From Acholoe squamosa (Eukaryota > Annelida > Polychaeta > Phyllodocida > Polynoidae): a stretch of 64,000 nt of DNA. Positions 43,280 through 56,709 of this stretch are shown here, in pieces (position 1 is the stretch's first letter; every line of letters begins with the position of its first letter). The stretch covers positions 27,905,495 to 27,969,494 of the forward strand of contig OX439048.1 in the NCBI GenBank assembly GCA_949317995.1, read 5' to 3'. A program made the translations under genes and the position numbers. Under the pieces are notes generated by a model, which was not told where the DNA came from, ran no database searches, and worked only from the letters and a program-made list of their open reading frames with translations.

Positions 43280-46115
43280 TTGCATAATTCGCTTCTCATA
43301 ATTTCAATAGAGTGCAGGAGACCCCTGGTGTCCAAATGGTGAACTAACAATCCCCGCCAGTCACCTTAAGTGATCAGCAGGCTATCTTATGGGGCACCAG
43401 TTTGACCAAATGAAAACTTAATTGAATAAAAGGGAGGATATGGGAGGGGAAGAAATTGCATATTTGTCAGAAGGTAATTGAGGAAACCGGTCGGTCTCTT
43501 TCCTCCGAGATACCATAACATGTTGACATATTAATTCACAAAACACCACTTTTCATTTGGGCAAGACTAGACAGTTTTGGGTAACACAATGTTTAAGATA
43601 TATTAAATAACTTTGTATTGTACGAAATGCTAATATATTTCACTTTTTCTCGATCAAAAGTATTAGGAAAGAGCTCTTCCCTACATGACACCCCATGCAA
43701 TTCTACCTAAGTGGTAGTAGTGTGGATGGGTCCTCACTGAAGGAGACGGTCAATGTGTACCCAGCATGTTACTCCCACTAGGCCTACCTAAGGGCCGGGG
43801 GTTGCCCTAGGAGTTGTAATGAGAAGTAGGTGCACTGGCGACGCCCCAAAGTTTGAGTAACTCTCATCGACTAGGACCAGGCCATATCAGATTAGAATTA
43901 GCCTCATAGAGTGCCAATATACCCGCGACTCGCACTCTGGCAATTGGAAATTACTGCCAAGATTAGTCCCGTCAAGCTTGCCACTCAGTGAAATTAAAAC
44001 GTCCCTGTACAACAGCAGTGCAAGTATTGAATGTAATTACAACTTACAATGAAGAATTCAGTATTTGCCTCATTTTCAATGACACCGGAGGAACTGGATC
44101 ATATGAATTGGAGTATGCAATTTGCAGAGGGTGTCCAGGTATTTGCCTTAGTGCCATTTCTGTAACAAATGTTATTTGAAATGTTTACTTCCAGTCCCTT
44201 TGTTCATTAAGGTTTCATGAGTTGCCTTCATTCGCGAGTATTGGGAAGTGCTTTTGTACGTGTCCTTACTCAAGATGAACGTCAAGTTTCAGGTGTACTT
44301 TTAGTTGTATCTGTAACATCGTACGATAAAAGTATGCGTTAGATCTATGTTAGAATAGGTAACATCATGTAGCTCTTATGTTGTTTTGAAAGCATGCTGT
44401 GTAAATAACACGTCCTATATTATATATATGGTGTGGTGGATCGTGATGGTATTTTCTGTACTTCGGATAATAAGATCGATGATGCTAGCCAGCCAGTCGG
44501 TCAGACATTGTGTACAGTGTTAACCAACGTGATATGGGGCGTAAATGGGGTCTAACAATAGGCCGTTAAATGACAGAGGTGTGCAAAAAGCTCCAGGGAG
44601 TAACGGTAGTCTTACATGACGCACATGAACATAAATACTAGAACCTGACCTGCAACCACAGCTTACGTGTAAGCAGTCAGTTTATACTTATAGCAAATGG
44701 CCAGACATTGTATCAATTATTCTGAAGTTTTCATTTGATTGTGATGCAATGGATATCTGTTATACTTGGTACGGTAGATCTTTATGATAGAATCGGGAAA
44801 TACACTGTTTCTGTTTGATGCTAAATGCTGTATTATTCTTATTTTTCAGGTGAGTTAATGACGCTGATGAAGCTGTCGTTTATTACTCATGAGTTAGGTA
44901 TAACTTAACAAATATTATAATTATATTGTTATTGCATTGATACGAACAGGCCACCTATTCACAATTTAGTTCAGACTTTTCACCCCCTACATAAAATCTC
45001 TCAGTTTCTGTGGGCTCCCCCCCCCCCGGTTGTGACATTCCATTCAAATCCCTGATCTTTCGCCACTTCATACCCTCAAAGTTTTAATTGGATAAAGCAA
45101 ACTTGACCTATTTAGCCATCAGCTTTAAATTGCTACCTTGATATATCGATATGGTTTTACCCTAAGTCTAGTCTATACCTAAGTTATATCTGTCACTTTA
45201 AAGCCTTACTCCCAACCCCAACTCCAACCTCTACGGTCTCCCATCGGCTCTGTGGGATAAGATGGGTTAACAGGGGCAACATTTCCCCTGGCTTAGTGAA
45301 AGCCCCCCCCCCCCCTCAGTGAGTCCCACGGTACAGGTGGTGTGCTTCTACAGTGCTTAGGCCCATATCTTCTCCTGCCTCTTATTTTCACTGCATCACC
45401 CAGGGTTATAGTGCTATAGCCTCTTTTCCCTCCCACTAGAGATACACGTTTTGTTTCATAATGGATTCCTCGATTGCTATCACACTTCAAAGATCTGCCT
45501 ATTTTCTCAGCATCATCATCTATACACACAGTTTGCTTAGTCGGTGGAACTATAGTATGTATTGAGAAAGAAGGACAAAGAAATTCCAATTAAGTTTTGA
45601 GACATACTTAAAGGACTGATGAAGACGTGTATGACACACCGGGAAATCTTATCAGTCTGGGCATATTTGCACTTGTTTGAAGTGCTAAATTAAACATGCT
45701 GCTGTCTGGATTAGACTTTACACTGATTGTGTGTCTGCATGTGTGCCTATCGTAAAAACTAGGAATGGCGTACGTAAATCTTTGAAGTATGGGGAAGTGA
45801 AGTTGGGCTTTACATATTGCATTCTATTTTAATCTAATGTTAAATACAAGCATCCCCTAAGGTAATCTTGGATGGCAGTCATTGCCAGAAGCTTTAATAA
45901 TGAAACAACCAGGGAGAGGAATCCTGTCAGAACCAATATATGTATGTTCAATTGATAGGATATGACAATACTTAGGCCTCTAAGAAGAATTGATAAAGTT
46001 TTCTAACATGGATGAAAGGGGTTTTACCACGCTTAGCAATAGTATCTCATTCATAGTTCAGCCTACATATCTATACAGTACACTAGCGCTGTTACAGAGG
46101 CCTTCCTGACGTGCC
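43280..46115. other. Intergenic, nothing recognised
   Basis: C-runs lie near 45,017 and 45,305. No gene supported; the 98-codon minus frame (45,293-45,589) has no domain I recognise. Confidence 0.5.
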
Positions 46116-46120
46116 TAGCC

Positions 46121-46362
46121 TTTACCATTAAAGATCCATACAGTGCATTAATACAACATGCACATGGGTCTTCATGATGCATGAATTCAGCCCTGGTGAG
46201 TAACTGGCTAGGACTGTACTCCTGCATCATACCGCTACTACAGGATCACACTTCTGGAGGATCAGCATGATGCACCAATACAGTGCTGGTAGACTCTCCA
46301 ACACTACATTCATGTGTCATGACAACCAAGAAATATGAACTCATATAGCCCTTTGGGGTTAA
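46121..46362. mobile_element. Palindromic TTAACCC-type element
   Basis: Left end TTTACCATTAAAGATCC, right end GCCCTTTGGGGTTAAG. The core has TCATGATGCATGAATTCAGC, CTGGTGAGTAACTGGC, TCAGCATGATGCACCAATAC and TTCATGTGTCATGACAACC, in the same order as at 11,144-11,381. Two half-palindromes give an overall dumbbell shape. No open frame. Confidence 0.7.
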
Positions 46363-46369
46363 GAAATGT

Positions 46370-47930
46370 GCTGGAGGAGGAGTAGCCAATAACTCGTTGT
46401 TTCTGCTGTCGGTGGCAACGGATATATTCCTTACAAGGCTCCAGCCCATAAGGCGAGCTGCTCGGTCCTAACAATAACCCTGTCTCCTGCTCGGTGCAGG
46501 AGTTGGTGTGAAGCGAACATGCTCAAGGAATAGAATAGTGTAGTGGTGCGGGGACCCTGTTGGAATATCAGCGGACTGGGGAGGCAGAATAGAGTACTAG
46601 TAGTAAATGTGAACTGCACATAGTGTGTGGAAATAGAGCATTGAATGATATGAGTTATGATCCAAATTAGATAATGTAATTACACCTTTAAGTTATGATA
46701 TGTATCCTGGGGCAAAAGTCAGGTTGTGGATGCCAACCACAAAATAGTATAGAGTAGGCAATGAGAAAGCTAGAACAGGGCTAGAGCAGTAGGGAGTTGT
46801 CGCAATTGTAACCTTATATGATGGGCAGTGTTAGAATGGGAAATGTGTACAAGGAAATATGTTAGCATTCGGATAAGGACCACTACAACAGGGAAGATCA
46901 CATTAATCTTCATGACATTTTTGGATAGAGGGAAGGAACTGTGTAAGACTCAATTTGGATGGGAGACGATACTAGACTATGCTAGTGCGGTACTATGGTG
47001 TGAATTTGAAGGTCATAATCATCCCTACTGGGACCCATCCTTCACACTCAATGTGCATAATTTCTAATGGCGGGAAATTTCTTCCTTAGAATACGAGCTG
47101 CTCCTCTTACCAAGATGGACTGAGCTGATCCTGTTCAGTTGAGCTACTCCTAAGCCATATGCTGAACACTGAAACTGCAATTCTCAAAATGCACCCCCTA
47201 CCCCCATGCATATTGAAAGTTTGCTTTAGCAAAATAGTTAATTAGAAAAGTATCCAAATCAAAGATTGTCTCAATAGTTTAAGGAGAATGTAATTCCTAA
47301 GGGTCCATGTACATTTACCATGACGATGCACCAAATGGAGACCTGGCGTGTTACTCGCCATAGCTGCATAGTCATGTGCATCAAGGCAGACTGCATGAAA
47401 GCAACCTACCGCTCTTAGACCACTAACTATTCCCATTGTTGACATGGCCCAACTGCTTTACATGCCACTAAGCACTCATTGTGCCACCACCATGATGTTT
47501 TCCCACCTGCCTCACCACCACTAGATCTAGTTTACCACCTGGTAATGTCTAGTACATTTGTTCTCCCACCCCTGCCACCCTGTTAACACCTTTACCTGCC
47601 TATTGTTATCGGTGAAGCAACACCCTAACAGTGCCGCTATTCTCATCATTAAACATGGCTCTGTCGGCAGCCTTCTACATGACAGGCATGTACCGGAAGA
47701 AGACGGGATGGGGGACTAGGAGAGGGGATCTGAGTGCACAGTAATCATGGTGACTGCAGCTGCGGCCCTTCAACAGCGGATCTTCGCGGTTCTTGTCACC
47801 GGATGCAACTTTCTTAGGGTGACTACCTGTAACTGCCGACCTCACTGACAAGCAATATCACACATGTATTACATGAGAGCGCTAGGGTGCATTGTTAAGG
47901 GCGAATTGGGTCATGCAGGGATTGCTCTGA
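46370..47930. other. Intergenic, nothing recognised
   Basis: A further fragment of the palindromic family lies at about 47,295-47,410 (GTTACTCGCCATAGCTGC, GTGCATCAAGGC). The remaining frames of up to 79 codons are unsupported. Confidence 0.5.
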
Positions 47931-47945
47931 ACCGGAGGTCCCTTG

Positions 47946-48355
47946 TAGCCAAGATGTATTGCTCAGTGCTGAAACAAATTACTGAAAATCACTCATGGTA
48001 AGAATGTATTGTTTAAGCAGTTCTAAGGTACATTTCTAAAAGGTCACTCACAGCAAGGATGCATTACTTAGTGCTGAAGTGAATTATTAAAAGGTCATAT
48101 CACAGCAAGGATGTATTGCTCAATACTGAAGTGAACTACTGAAGTGTCACATCAGGGCAAGGATACATTGCTGAGTACTGAAGTGAGTAACTGAAACATC
48201 ACAGCCAAAATGCATTGCTCAGCCCTGGAATTGCAGAAAGATTGCAGATGTCATTTACGGAACGGGTGCATTGCTGAATGGTGAAGCAAATTGCTGGAAA
48301 GTGGCAAGCGTCAGTTACAGCAAGGATGTATTGCTCAGTTCTGATATGGATTGCT
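47946..48355. repeat. Degenerate 52-bp tandem repeat, about 8 copies
   Basis: AAGGAT followed by (A/G)(T/C)ATT(G/A)CT recurs at 48,055, 48,107 and 48,159 (52-bp spacing), each followed by (T/G)ACTGAAGTGA and GTCA(C/T)AT(C). Outer units are more diverged. Non-coding. Confidence 0.85.
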
Positions 48356-48359
48356 TTGA

Positions 48360-49330
48360 GTTGTTAATAAATTACTCAGGATATGCTCACTGTGGCTTCC
48401 CATGTGGCTTCTCTGTGCTATGGCCTCTCTGTGCTATTTAGCAATACGGCACCCTATCTTTTACCCAAAGCCCCTTTCCCTACCCATCCCCTAATGGTTT
48501 TACGTGCCGTAACTTCCTACCGCCCGGTGATGTCCTAAATCCATCTGCCGGTACTATGGTTCCCATTGCTGAATGCCCATCCAGGCGCCCAGGGTCAATG
48601 CTGGAGAAGCCCAGGGACCGGTGACGAGATGTTTCCTTCAGCGGCTGCCGTTAGTTTTAGGAGCGGAGTGCCGTTAGTGGGGCCTTCCACCCATCCTGTG
48701 TTCGTCTTCATTAAAGGTGCAGCTCGCTAGCTGGGGAGCAGCTCAGGGCCTGTCACCCCTGACCTTTCAGCTAGAGCTGCTCGGCTCTCTGTACGGATCT
48801 CCTTACCGTTTATATTACATGACATAGATCTCTGAGGGTACTATCAGCTTTCCTGCTCACTCCTCCCTCCGTCACCCCCACCCTGCTTCTCTTTTGATGC
48901 CAGCTAGCACTGACTATGTAGACAGATGGAATGGCAAAGTATAGAATATGTTGCATTTCTCCTGCCAAACACCTCCTCATGTTCTCCTTAGAGATGCATG
49001 GATTGCTCAGTCGACATGATGGTACAGTCTGCTGCCATATAGATTGTGCAACACTATGTCTACTGTTTGTCTGGTTGGAAAGGCACCATTTCCTCAGTGT
49101 GTGACCTGCCCAGGTCTTGTAGCACTGTCCCCAAAGATAGACTAAGATATGGAGATCCATTTTCTGAAATTGCATAGAATGTAGTACTCTTGTGGTCGAT
49201 CTAGAGGAGGTCTGGGTTAAAATCGACCCCGGGGAATCGACTCTTTTTAAACATGTATGAATATGCTGGCCCCTAGACTCACATCTTTCACCAGAACAGA
49301 ACATCCTATTTTTCAAACCATCTCTCCATT
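48360..49330. other. Intergenic, GC-richer patch, nothing recognised
   Basis: The 168-codon minus frame (48,810-49,316) is one of the longest non-repeat frames in the window, but it shows no domain, signal peptide or splice context I can recognise. I do not call it a gene. Confidence 0.45.
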
Positions 49331-49333
49331 TTT

Positions 49334-50463
49334 AGCGCGGCGACTAGTGAGTACTACTCGTGAGATGAGTAGACTAGTGTATGGTTCACAGTCGCCACGG
49401 TGTAAGGGATAGGGAGGCCTTGCAATCTATTTTTGTTTGTGGCTCCTCTGCTATGGACTATTCCTGCTCACTATTCTAATGTAATAACAACAGTGTGTGT
49501 ACTTTACTTATCAGTGAAGGAATTTTCAGAATATATCTCATACTTTTGATTTTATTCGCAGATAAGACATTTCATCATTTGGAGCCCTATGGCAGATTAG
49601 CATTAGAGCATTTTAAGATTCAGAAATGCATCCCTGTAGCCTTTGTTTTAGAATGGTTCGTTTTGAAACTACTATATATATGTAGTACAGGTTTTATCTC
49701 AGTGGGTTATGGTACAATTGGATCATATTTTCTGTATTTGAACAAAGTATTCACTGTCAAAGATCTCTATGGAGAAATCAGTGCTAAAGTGTGTGTTGCC
49801 ATATGTGCATTTTTGTAAATCAGAGGAGGTTGAAGTGTAAGGCCACCTTGTGGAACTGCTACATTCTTTTCTGTGTAAAACTTTTAGTTTACATTGAAAT
49901 AATGCTATCTCAGAATATGTATCTACTATTGGTGATGAAAGATTAATTTGATTACTCCTTTCATTATATAAACGATTTTGTGGAACACTGAAAACATGTA
50001 TGTACACCGAGGTACTTACACTGTGCTCCCCCTCTAGAGGTGGAGTGATCTGGCCGGTTTACTGACCACTGGCCTGTGAGAGGTACAGACTATTACAAGT
50101 GATTGGCAGTTGGGTGTGTGTGTAGGGGGGGGGGCGGGGGGCAGAGCAGGCTCCTGGCAATCTGAGACAGTGTACACTCATAATGACACACCTGTTGACT
50201 ATGGCATTGAACATTGAGTAAGACAGGTCCCTGTGGCAGCTGAGTGAGGTGCATACAGAATGGACAGTCTACAGACTATTAGTACTTAGCTGCAGTGGGT
50301 AGTTCAGGTTGAATTTGTGCTATATAATACCAAAAGCCCAGATGATAGTATGCCCTATCTGTCTCACCAACTGAAACTAGACACAAGATTACAAGTCGCC
50401 GTGCCATGTCTCACAGGACTATTCTCTACTATTGTATTAAAATCTACAACATTATGGTTTTAT
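49334..50463 (+). mobile_element. 1.13-kb interspersed repeat, copy 2 (partner 39,998-41,121)
   Basis: Same sequence and orientation as copy 1, with a few percent difference, including a changed poly-G/TG tract near 50,113-50,145 and a short insertion near 50,005. The left end is GCGCGGCGACT; the right inverted motif carries one change (AGTCGCCGTGC). The 107-codon frame is kept at 49,495-49,818. The flanks are unrelated to those of copy 1, so it is an interspersed repeat. No matching target duplication is visible. Confidence 0.9.
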
Positions 50464-50469
50464 CTAACC

Positions 50470-53170
50470 CTCACTATGGAACATGTCTATTTCGCCACAT
50501 CACACCACCTTGCTGCCTATACCGCCCTACCTCCTGCGTGCCGAGTGTTGATTGAGGCTGACGTAGCCGAGGAGACGTCCCTGACACTGCCTTCAGGCAA
50601 CACCGTGGAGCAAATGGAAACAAAGCTGTGGTTGTGGCGTGAGTAGGAAGGCCCTATGCTAGAGAGGCAGGACCTTTAGTCTTGGAGCATCACTTCAGGC
50701 TTAGGGGAACCTCTTCATGGCCGTCTATCCTGCCCTAACCCTGTAGGCAGAATAGCAGCAGGCCGGGAGGGTTGGGCATTTGATGTGCTCTTGATGTGTT
50801 AGAGACACGTTACTGAAGGTCTATCAGAGTTGAGGTAGCAACATAGAGCCGGGGGTCTGAATGAAATAAAATAAAAGTTCAGTTGTCTCGCCTCACACTC
50901 TCTATAGCAGTTCATTTATCATGACTAATAACTTATCACTTGATGGTTACTTAGGTCTAAAATTCCATGGTATAGATGAGTATATCTTGTCATTGTAATA
51001 CACCTTCTCCATGCCCTGCCTGTGCCCATTTGTGTAATGATTTATGCACACTACTTATGTTTTGTAAACGGTAGTCCTAAACTATATTGCGCTGAAGTAA
51101 GCCTAAGATTTATCCATCCCACCCACCTCCAAAAACAGATACAGGAGTGTTGTGAATGGCATCACTATGAGGTAGTCAACCAACATACCAGCTGATCTCA
51201 TGTTAAAACCTGTGCGCCCTGAGACAATTCCATCACGTTGCTGGACATGAGACTTACGCTAAAAAAAACCATCAAGATGGATGTTTGTAACTGTTTGTCT
51301 TGTATTCACCTGGAACCATACCCATCCCAGCACGCCCAGACAGGTATTTCTGTCGGTGCTACAAAAAGTGTCTAGTAATCTGTCAGATAGCTGGAACTGA
51401 TCCAAAGGCTCTCTCTTGTTTGGCCACTGCCAGGGTCGCTGGTCAGGTCCGCCAACCTCAGCTTTTCAGACGCCAATGGAAACATGTTCTTAGCTGCTCA
51501 TCCTTCAGAGGGAGCTGTCCAACAGTTTGTTGAGCACCCCATAGTTCACATAGCCAGCCGATTACAGCCAAGGATCCCATTCCACGGGTTTTATGGCTAA
51601 CAGGAACGGTTAGGAACTATGTTTGAAGCATAGCTTCCTGGGGGCTAAACTTCTCAAGATGACACTAAAGACCGTGGTAAAGGCTAATAGCGGTACATCA
51701 TGTAACCCATTTGGAGTTTGGACTTTAACTCGGATAAGCTCACAAACCTGCCCTGAAGCATGAACGGCTCAATACCTAAATTCAGTCTAGCCAGGGTTCT
51801 AGCATTGACAGTAATGCGTCCATGGTTACCTCTCTCATATAAACAACCTCAACTTGACAAAATGTTAGATATCAACTTCAAGCTTAATACATTAAAATAA
51901 ATTCGTTATTATGTCATTACATATATAAGAGTATGGTAACTGGACCCCGATTCTGCATATAGAACATGAAGAAAAATTACACACTTGCACGGGCATTAAC
52001 TATATTTGCAGACTGTGCTCGTTAGCTATCACAAGCACATTGGAATGCTGAGTGTGTATTTCATGTAGTCTAGCAAGTTTTGCCCATGAAGGGGTATGTA
52101 ACAAGAGTTGGGCATGCGCAGTGGAGTCCTGGCAGGAACTTATAATCAGTGTTTACATAGTTGGCAGATAATCATTGCAACATGTAAGACTTAACATGCA
52201 TTTTTAAGGTGTTAGTGTATATCCTACTGATGAAATTGATTTGGAGACCAAGTTTATCAATTCTAAAGCAAATATTTATTCAATTTCAATGTAAAATCTG
52301 AGTCATGGTTCTCTGCAGAAGACATACTATAGTTATTGTTAGACTGAGTTGGCGTCAGCCTGCACAGACCGTTCTGGTCTGGTGTTTTCAATGAATGGGG
52401 GATTAGTAAATCCGCCAACATTATAGCACTGTGGCGGATGTAGCCAACTCAAAGCTCCTTTAACAAACAAACAGATTAGTCCCCAAGCCCATCCTACACC
52501 AGTCTAAAGTGATTTGGTAATGTCTCATTTAAAGGCTTGTTACCAGTGACCATTATCCCCTACAGGGCCACCTACTTATGTACATGTAACTATATATGTG
52601 ACTGGATCTGCAAAGAGGGCCCTTAGTGCAGGGTGCATTAAGGTCCCCTATTCTCAGTATATGTCACATATATAGAAATAAAAAATTCACGAATTTAAGT
52701 CCAGCATGAAATTGTATCCCTTGCAAGTGGTCTGTTTCATGTGGAGGCTGGGTGGATGAAGAGCATGGTATAGAGAGGGTAAATGTTCTAAACCACAAAA
52801 TATCCATGTATTAATGAAATGTGTACCACTGGTACGCAGTTTATCAATACCTGTATTTTCATGCGTAATATGGCATAAGTCATATTACAGATGAAATTGA
52901 TATTTTTCACCAGGAAACACTAAGCATAGGGCACTTATACTACATGGGTGCATGTCCAGCCGTAATCAATTAAGAAAATCGGGAAATTCACAAATTTGAA
53001 TTCACTTAAAAATGTCTTTAAAAACAAATTCTCGAAAATTTATACATGTGAAAATAACTACATATACAGTATGGGTCTTATTGCCATAAGGGTTTTATGA
53101 TGCACTTATGCAATCTGTGACATTTACAGATTAATAGATGCCTTCCTGGTATATATCACACGACCACTGA
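50470..53170. other. Intergenic, nothing recognised
   Basis: No supported gene. A weak 8-bp inverted pair GAGTTGGC/GCCAACTC near 52,346 and 52,443 encloses about 100 bp, not enough to call an element. Confidence 0.5.
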
Positions 53171-53173
53171 CCA

Positions 53174-53255
53174 TTAACCCCTTAAGGAACACCTTAACCC
53201 TTCAAAGGCCAATAATGCATAAATGCATCATGCCCGTTTGTTGCAGCAATGACAT
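53174..53255. mobile_element. Fragment of the TTAACCC palindromic family
   Basis: TTAACCCCTTAAGGAACACC is followed by TTAACCCTTCAAAGGCC and AATAATGCATAAATGCATC, that is, two terminus-like segments then the core. The right half is missing or unrecognisable. Confidence 0.55.
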
Positions 53256-53259
53256 AGGA

Positions 53260-54360
53260 CACAGACAATGACATGGGACATAAAACATAAATGTCAATGA
53301 CATCATAGGCCAAAGGCCTAAACTTAACCTTCATTCATGTCACCCTGGGTCTTTTCTCATTTACTAAGAGTGCAGAGCGGCTTCTAGGGCAGTTGGTGAG
53401 CTGCTCGTGTGCCCTGCCCAGATCCAAAATACAGTGCCTTCACCAGCAGCAACGACAAGATTAAATCTGGCAGCGTCCGGGCTTAATCTCACCAGGAAAT
53501 GTGGTCTGCGCTCCTTGCCTGGGCTTGTGATTGGGACTAATGGGCCGTGTGTGTGTTGTAATGCGCGTGTAATCCAAGCAGAGGCTGATTGGAAGGTCAC
53601 CCATACTATGGGTGGGTAGACCCTAGCTATTGGGAGACCAAGGTTGTGGGCTAGATCAGTGCTTAACTCTGTATATTCAGGGTAGTGGTGGTGGAAGTGA
53701 TTGGATGGGTGTGGTAAATGGTGGCCTCAACGTGAGCAGCCTCTGTGGATAACCCGGTAAGTGTGTCACTAGAGTAAGCATAGTTCCTAAGGGTTTACTG
53801 GCCGTGGCTATGTCCCTTTTTAATCTCCAGGGAGGTCATGGAGAAAGGAGGGTTATCTCCCTTTCTTCAGCACGTTATCTTTTTAGAGCATGTTTTGTTG
53901 CTATAGCATAGACACTAGCAAAACATGCTCTATTGTAGTTGGGGTGTGGATTGGATTTTGGAAGGGGTTGGGTACTTTAGGCTGAAACTCCTCTCTAGCA
54001 ATCAATAAAATTGCAATGACATATTATACACTGTGTACTATAATAATACAGCTTTCTTGCCATGTATAGTAGTTGTTAGTGTTTGCATGTTTTACCTTTA
54101 GAAAATAGGCTCAAAAATCAAAATTGTCACTGACAAGCTACTTCTGATAGACCTTAGTGTTAAATCTTAAATGTGTAACAGCACACTTTGGCCGTTTTGG
54201 GCAGGTTGCATTTGTGACATGGCTTAGTCACTTTTCCTGCTGATGTAGAACAAAAAACCAAATCCTGTCCTGTTTTTATTTCTTTGTCAACCTGATATAA
54301 ACAATAGAATGGAGGGGGTGAAATATGGAAATAAATTATTTAGGCATAGGCCAAAATGCC
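53260..54360. other. Intergenic; contains a perfect 14-bp hairpin
   Basis: Apart from the hairpin at 53,884-53,932 (annotated separately) I see nothing. The complementary frames near 53,364-53,619 are antisense to each other and unsupported. Confidence 0.5.
53884..53932. other. Perfect 14-bp inverted repeat with 21-bp loop
   Basis: TAGAGCATGTTTTG at 53,884-53,897 is the exact reverse complement of CAAAACATGCTCTA at 53,919-53,932. AAAACATGCTCT also recurs alone at about 55,206. It could be a very small MITE or a structured transcript; no target duplication is obvious. Confidence 0.75.
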
Positions 54361-54363
54361 ATA

Positions 54364-54985
54364 TGTGGATGTAGCAGTGGTGCAACATGGATGCAGCATA
54401 GATGTAGCAATGGTGCAACATGGATGCAGCAGTGGCACAGCATCGATGCAGCAATGATGGGACATGGATGCAGAAATAGCACCACATGGGTGCAGCAAGG
54501 ATTGGGCATGAATGCAGCAAAAGGTGAAACATAAATGCAGGAATGATGCAGCAATGATGGGACATGGATGCAGCAATGGTGCAACATGGATACAGCATTG
54601 ATGTAGCAATGGTGCGATATGGATGCAGCAATGTCACAGCATGGATGCAGCATTGGTGCATCAATGATGGGACATGGATGCAGCAATGGTACAACATGGA
54701 TGCAGCAAAGGTGCAGCAATGATGAGACATGGATTCAGCAATGGTGAAACATGGACGCAACAATGGTGCAGCATTGATGGGACATGGATGCAGCAATGGT
54801 CCAACAAGGATACAGCAATGATAGTATTTGGATTTAGCAATGATGCAACATGGATGCAGCATGGACATAGCAATAGTGCAGGATGGATGCAGCAATGATA
54901 CAGCAATGATGAAGCATGATGCAACAATATAAAATGGATGCAACATGGATGCAGCGATGATGCATGATGCAACATGGATGCTGCA
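54364..54985. repeat. Short-unit minisatellite, (GCAACATGGATGCAGCAATG)-type
   Basis: About 620 bp of irregular units built from ATGGATGCAGCAATGGTGCA and ATGATGGGACATGG variants. Minus-strand frames of up to 235 codons are open in all three phases and encode His/Cys/Ile/Ser-rich repeats (CCIHV, HHCC). Simultaneous openness in every phase shows that the repeat lacks stop words, so I reject a protein. Confidence 0.95.
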
Positions 54986-55059
54986 AATAGACATAGATAA
55001 AAAATTGATGCATAGCCGGGGTTCTACGGTATATAGTTAATGTTGTAAGCAAATTTGTA

Positions 55060-56550
55060 AGTACTCATGTACCTATGAAAGTATATTGGCAGACAGATGT
55101 ACACCTGGGTTAACACTGATATATAGCCTAAATAGACACATGGGCACATGGATTGACACATAGGCAGACACATGGACAAATGGAGTGGCAGAACATTAAA
55201 GCGACAAAACATGCTCTTTTAGTATACAAGATGTTACTAAAACTATGCTATAGATATAAATTGCTCTATTTTTATTCCATAAAGTCCCCAGAGGTTGCTG
55301 AAAAGACCAAAGCCAACCCAGATGTAAGTGTATTAGTCTTGCTCACATCAATATTAATTCGTATTCCACGGCATGGGTGCGGTTCCTGTTAGACCCAGCA
55401 TTGCCTTTTGGTGTTTTGTCCCCCGTTGTTTGGCTTGCTCGTGTGTGGCGACGGTGGCCAGCAGGGAGGCAGGGCAGGGCACTAATTGGACGGGCGGGGT
55501 CGGGTATTGTAGCCTGCCGATAACGGACTGCGCCATTAGCTCTGGACGTATCGCCAACCAGCGTATTGGGCAGCCTTGCCACACACCGTTCAGGCAAAGG
55601 GGTGGTACACTTTAGTGAGGTTGTAGAGAAATTGCCCATGCACTTTCTCTACTACAGATTTCCAGTGGAAAAACTATGAATGGCTTACTTCTGATAGTAG
55701 TGCTTTGCCAATGGATTAATGCCGCACACTCCTCAAGTCAAACAGGGTAACTTGACTTTAAAAAGATAAAGGGATCATGACTTTTAATTTGTAATAATAG
55801 GAGTAGTGTTTTCTTTAGAATGTTAGGTAAAGGGCGGTTCTCAAGATGCCTTGATAATAGGAAAAGAAAATGTGTTGAAATCAGGTATTTCAAGCTACAA
55901 ACATTCAGAAAAGACATAGCTAGAACATTCAACTAGATACGAGGTGATATAGCCAACAGCTGTAACATTGATATACAGCAGTACACTTGTATTAGGTAGA
56001 GGAGAATCCCTCAGTTCGTAAGAAGAGAAAGCTAAAAAGAAACCCTTTGGAAAACAACTCTGATTACATACACCTAGGCAGAGTCTGAAGAGCACACGGG
56101 CTGTGGGTTTTATTTTATGAACTGCTGGCTGTCAAAATAATACGTTCATTGAAGACTAAGAGGGTATAGTTTACTTGTACAATGAATAGCCATGCCTTTA
56201 GGAATCAATGGGGGTTGATAAGGAATAGGGAGGGGGTGGGCAGGGTATACTGCGGTTAAAGGGCAGACGGATGGAATTGTTGAACAGAAAATGTCAGGAG
56301 AATATGAATATTGCAAGGTATTATCACAACATGATCTGACAATGGATAGCTATGATAAAGGCCAGACCTCTAGATATTCATGTTCAGATTGACTGTCATG
56401 CTTTCCATGAAATGTTGAAATAATTCTTCAAAGAGAAAGATAGTAATATTGCAACAAATATATTAACTTGCACTGGGAATAGGGGCCTGCGCTAAGGGGC
56501 CTTTTTGTAATCTCCCAGAATAGCTAATGCTGTCTTGAGATGCAACTCAG
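55060..56550. other. Intergenic with a GC-rich island at 55,375-55,610
   Basis: The island contains GGACGGGCGGGGTCGGG, an SP1-like GC box. Overlapping frames on both strands (55,343-55,639) reflect GC-richness. No gene found. Confidence 0.45.
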
Positions 56551-56561
56551 AGGCCAACCAA

Positions 56562-56708
56562 CAGGGGCGTAGGAAAAGGGGGAGGGGCAGGGGGCCTGCC
56601 CCCCAATAATGAGGAGGTCCCCTATATAACCCTATATAAAAATGTAGCAGCCCCCCCCCAACCGAGACCCCTGCGCCCCCCAATAAATATGTGCTTCCTA
56701 CGCCCCTG
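56562..56708. mobile_element. 147-bp hAT-like MITE, CAGGGGCGTAGGAA ends
   Basis: The left end CAGGGGCGTAGGAA and the right end TTCCTACGCCCCTG are perfect 14-bp inverted repeats. ACCAA lies directly before the left end (56,557-56,561) and one base after the right end (56,710-56,714), a probable 5-bp target duplication. The interior is G-run and C-run rich. Same family type as 24,820-25,166. Confidence 0.87.
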
Positions 56709-56709
56709 G

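Noticed and set aside
48810-49316. 168-codon minus frame outside repeats
   Set aside because: Mixed composition without any recognisable motif, membrane segment or neighbouring exon. Length alone is not enough in 64 kb read in six frames.
52346-52452. MITE bounded by GAGTTGGC/GCCAACTC
   Set aside because: Only 8 bp of inverted similarity and no target duplication.
54287-54994. His/Cys-rich metal-binding repeat protein
   Set aside because: All minus-strand phases are open over the same minisatellite, so composition explains it.
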